DNA from: Myxococcus landrumus
GTDB taxonomy: Bacteria > Myxococcota > Myxococcia > Myxococcales > Myxococcaceae
DNA length: 64,000 bases
NCBI RefSeq assembly: GCF_017301635.1
Contig: NZ_CP071091.1
Coordinates: 9,850,501-9,914,500 of the forward strand
Direction: 5' to 3'
Position numbers and translations under genes: made by a program. A model generated the notes under the pieces. It was not told the origin of the DNA, did no database searches, and saw only the letters and a list, made by a program, of their open reading frames with translations. Below are positions 63,524 through 64,000 of the stretch, one piece after another. How positions within the stretch are numbered: position 1 is the stretch's first letter; each line of letters begins with the position of its first letter.

Positions 63524-64000
63524 GTGGCTAAGACCCGCCGCGTGCTCCTCTCCTGCTGGAAGCGTGTCATTCCCCTGCTGGCCGCCGCGGCGCTGACTGG
63601 CTGGGGTTGCAAGAACCCAGAGGGCTCCGCGCCCGCCTCGACTCCGGCCCCGGCCGCGGCTCCAGCCCCCGCCGCGCCGCCGCCGCCCCCCGTGGAGCCC
63701 GCGGCCGCTCCGACGGACCCCGCGGCCGTCCTGTCGGGCATCCCGGGCATGGACTTCTCCTCGCTGTCCGCGACGTCCAAGCGGGAGCTGGCCACGGTCC
63801 TCAGTGACGAGTTCTGCTACTGCGGCTGTCCGCACACCTTGGGCGCATGTCTGAAGTCGCACACTGGCTGCCGCCATGCCAAGCGGATGGCTCGGGTGGC
63901 CGCGCGCATGGTGTCCGAGGGCAGCGCGGGCACCGAGGTCATCATCCAGCTTTCGCAGTACTACGGCTCGTTCCGCGAGCAGCGCTCGCAGTTCAAGGTG
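63524..64000 (+). CDS. Cysteine-rich lipoprotein-like protein, N-terminal part (runs off the window)
   Basis: GTG 63524 gives 159 visible codons to the end of the window. An N-terminal hydrophobic segment ending TGWGC is followed by an Ala/Pro-rich linker (about 35-70) and then the motif DEFCYCGCPHTLGACLKSHT with TGCRHAKRMA, a conserved Cys-cluster seen upstream of thioredoxin/DsbA-like domains in deltaproteobacterial proteins. The downstream domain lies outside the window, so a thiol-disulfide function is inferred, not seen. Confidence 0.75.
   Translation, partial: MAKTRRVLLSCWKRVIPLLAAAALTGWGCKNPEGSAPASTPAPAAAPAPAAPPPPPVEPAAAPTDPAAVLSGIPGMDFSSLSATSKRELATVLSDEFCYCGCPHTLGACLKSHTGCRHAKRMARVAARMVSEGSAGTEVIIQLSQYYGSFREQRSQFKV

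Overview
The window reads as chromosomal DNA of a myxobacterium, most likely Myxococcaceae (Myxococcus or Corallococcus type). The evidence is high GC with strong third-position GC bias, a MYXO-CTERM sorting tail, a very large number of secreted lipoproteins with tandem Ig, PKD, propeller or VCBS repeats, and a 709-residue major sigma factor, close to the size known for Myxococcus SigA. The genus is an inference.

Layout. 1-890: end of a two-gene cassette (glycine-zipper protein plus coiled-coil protein). 976-7626: a beta-lactamase-fold serine hydrolase lipoprotein flanked on both sides by near-identical 35-bp hairpins, a protein with a possible cysteine-peptidase triad, an alpha/beta hydrolase and a small TPR protein. 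7833-15970: a secreted glycine-rich-domain protein, two AraC regulators, an SRPBCC protein, a metzincin lipoprotein, a DinB protein and a DUF3060 protein. 16157-20607: a divergent quinone reductase/HxlR pair with a repeated operator, DoxX, and a MarR-ClC pair with a palindrome at the MarR start. 20876-33681: lipoproteins, a giant cadherin/PKD-repeat surface protein, a YopT-like peptidase and a 5'-nucleotidase. 33694-36715: a low-GC, partly decayed island with an MT-A70 adenine methyltransferase, a GIY-YIG-like protein, a zinc-ribbon protein and gene remnants. 36716-53841: mostly secreted proteins (PKD protein, esterase-like lipoprotein, PL20-like lyase, discoidin-domain lipoprotein with a CXXCH motif, M4-like metalloprotease), then a hydrolase, a DUF2785 protein and a BamE-like protein.

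53872-64000 is core genome. It holds tRNA-Ile(CAU), an alkyltransferase-like protein, the macromolecular-synthesis cluster read leftwards as rpsU - yqeY - dnaG - rpoD, a HEAT-repeat protein, an FHA-GGDEF diguanylate cyclase, a type I asparaginase, and the start of a cysteine-rich lipoprotein that runs off the window.

How the genes fit together. Most of the accessory genes look like a predatory/saprophytic secretome (hydrolases, proteases, lyase, surface repeat proteins). Several are single transcription units ending at strong hairpins. The clearest regulatory circuits are the HxlR/quinone reductase divergon and the MarR-ClC operon. The best candidates for undescribed biology are the decayed modification/nuclease island, the YopT-like peptidase, the hairpin-flanked hydrolase gene and the left-edge two-gene cassette. 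No CRISPR array, rRNA, intact transposase or integrase was seen.
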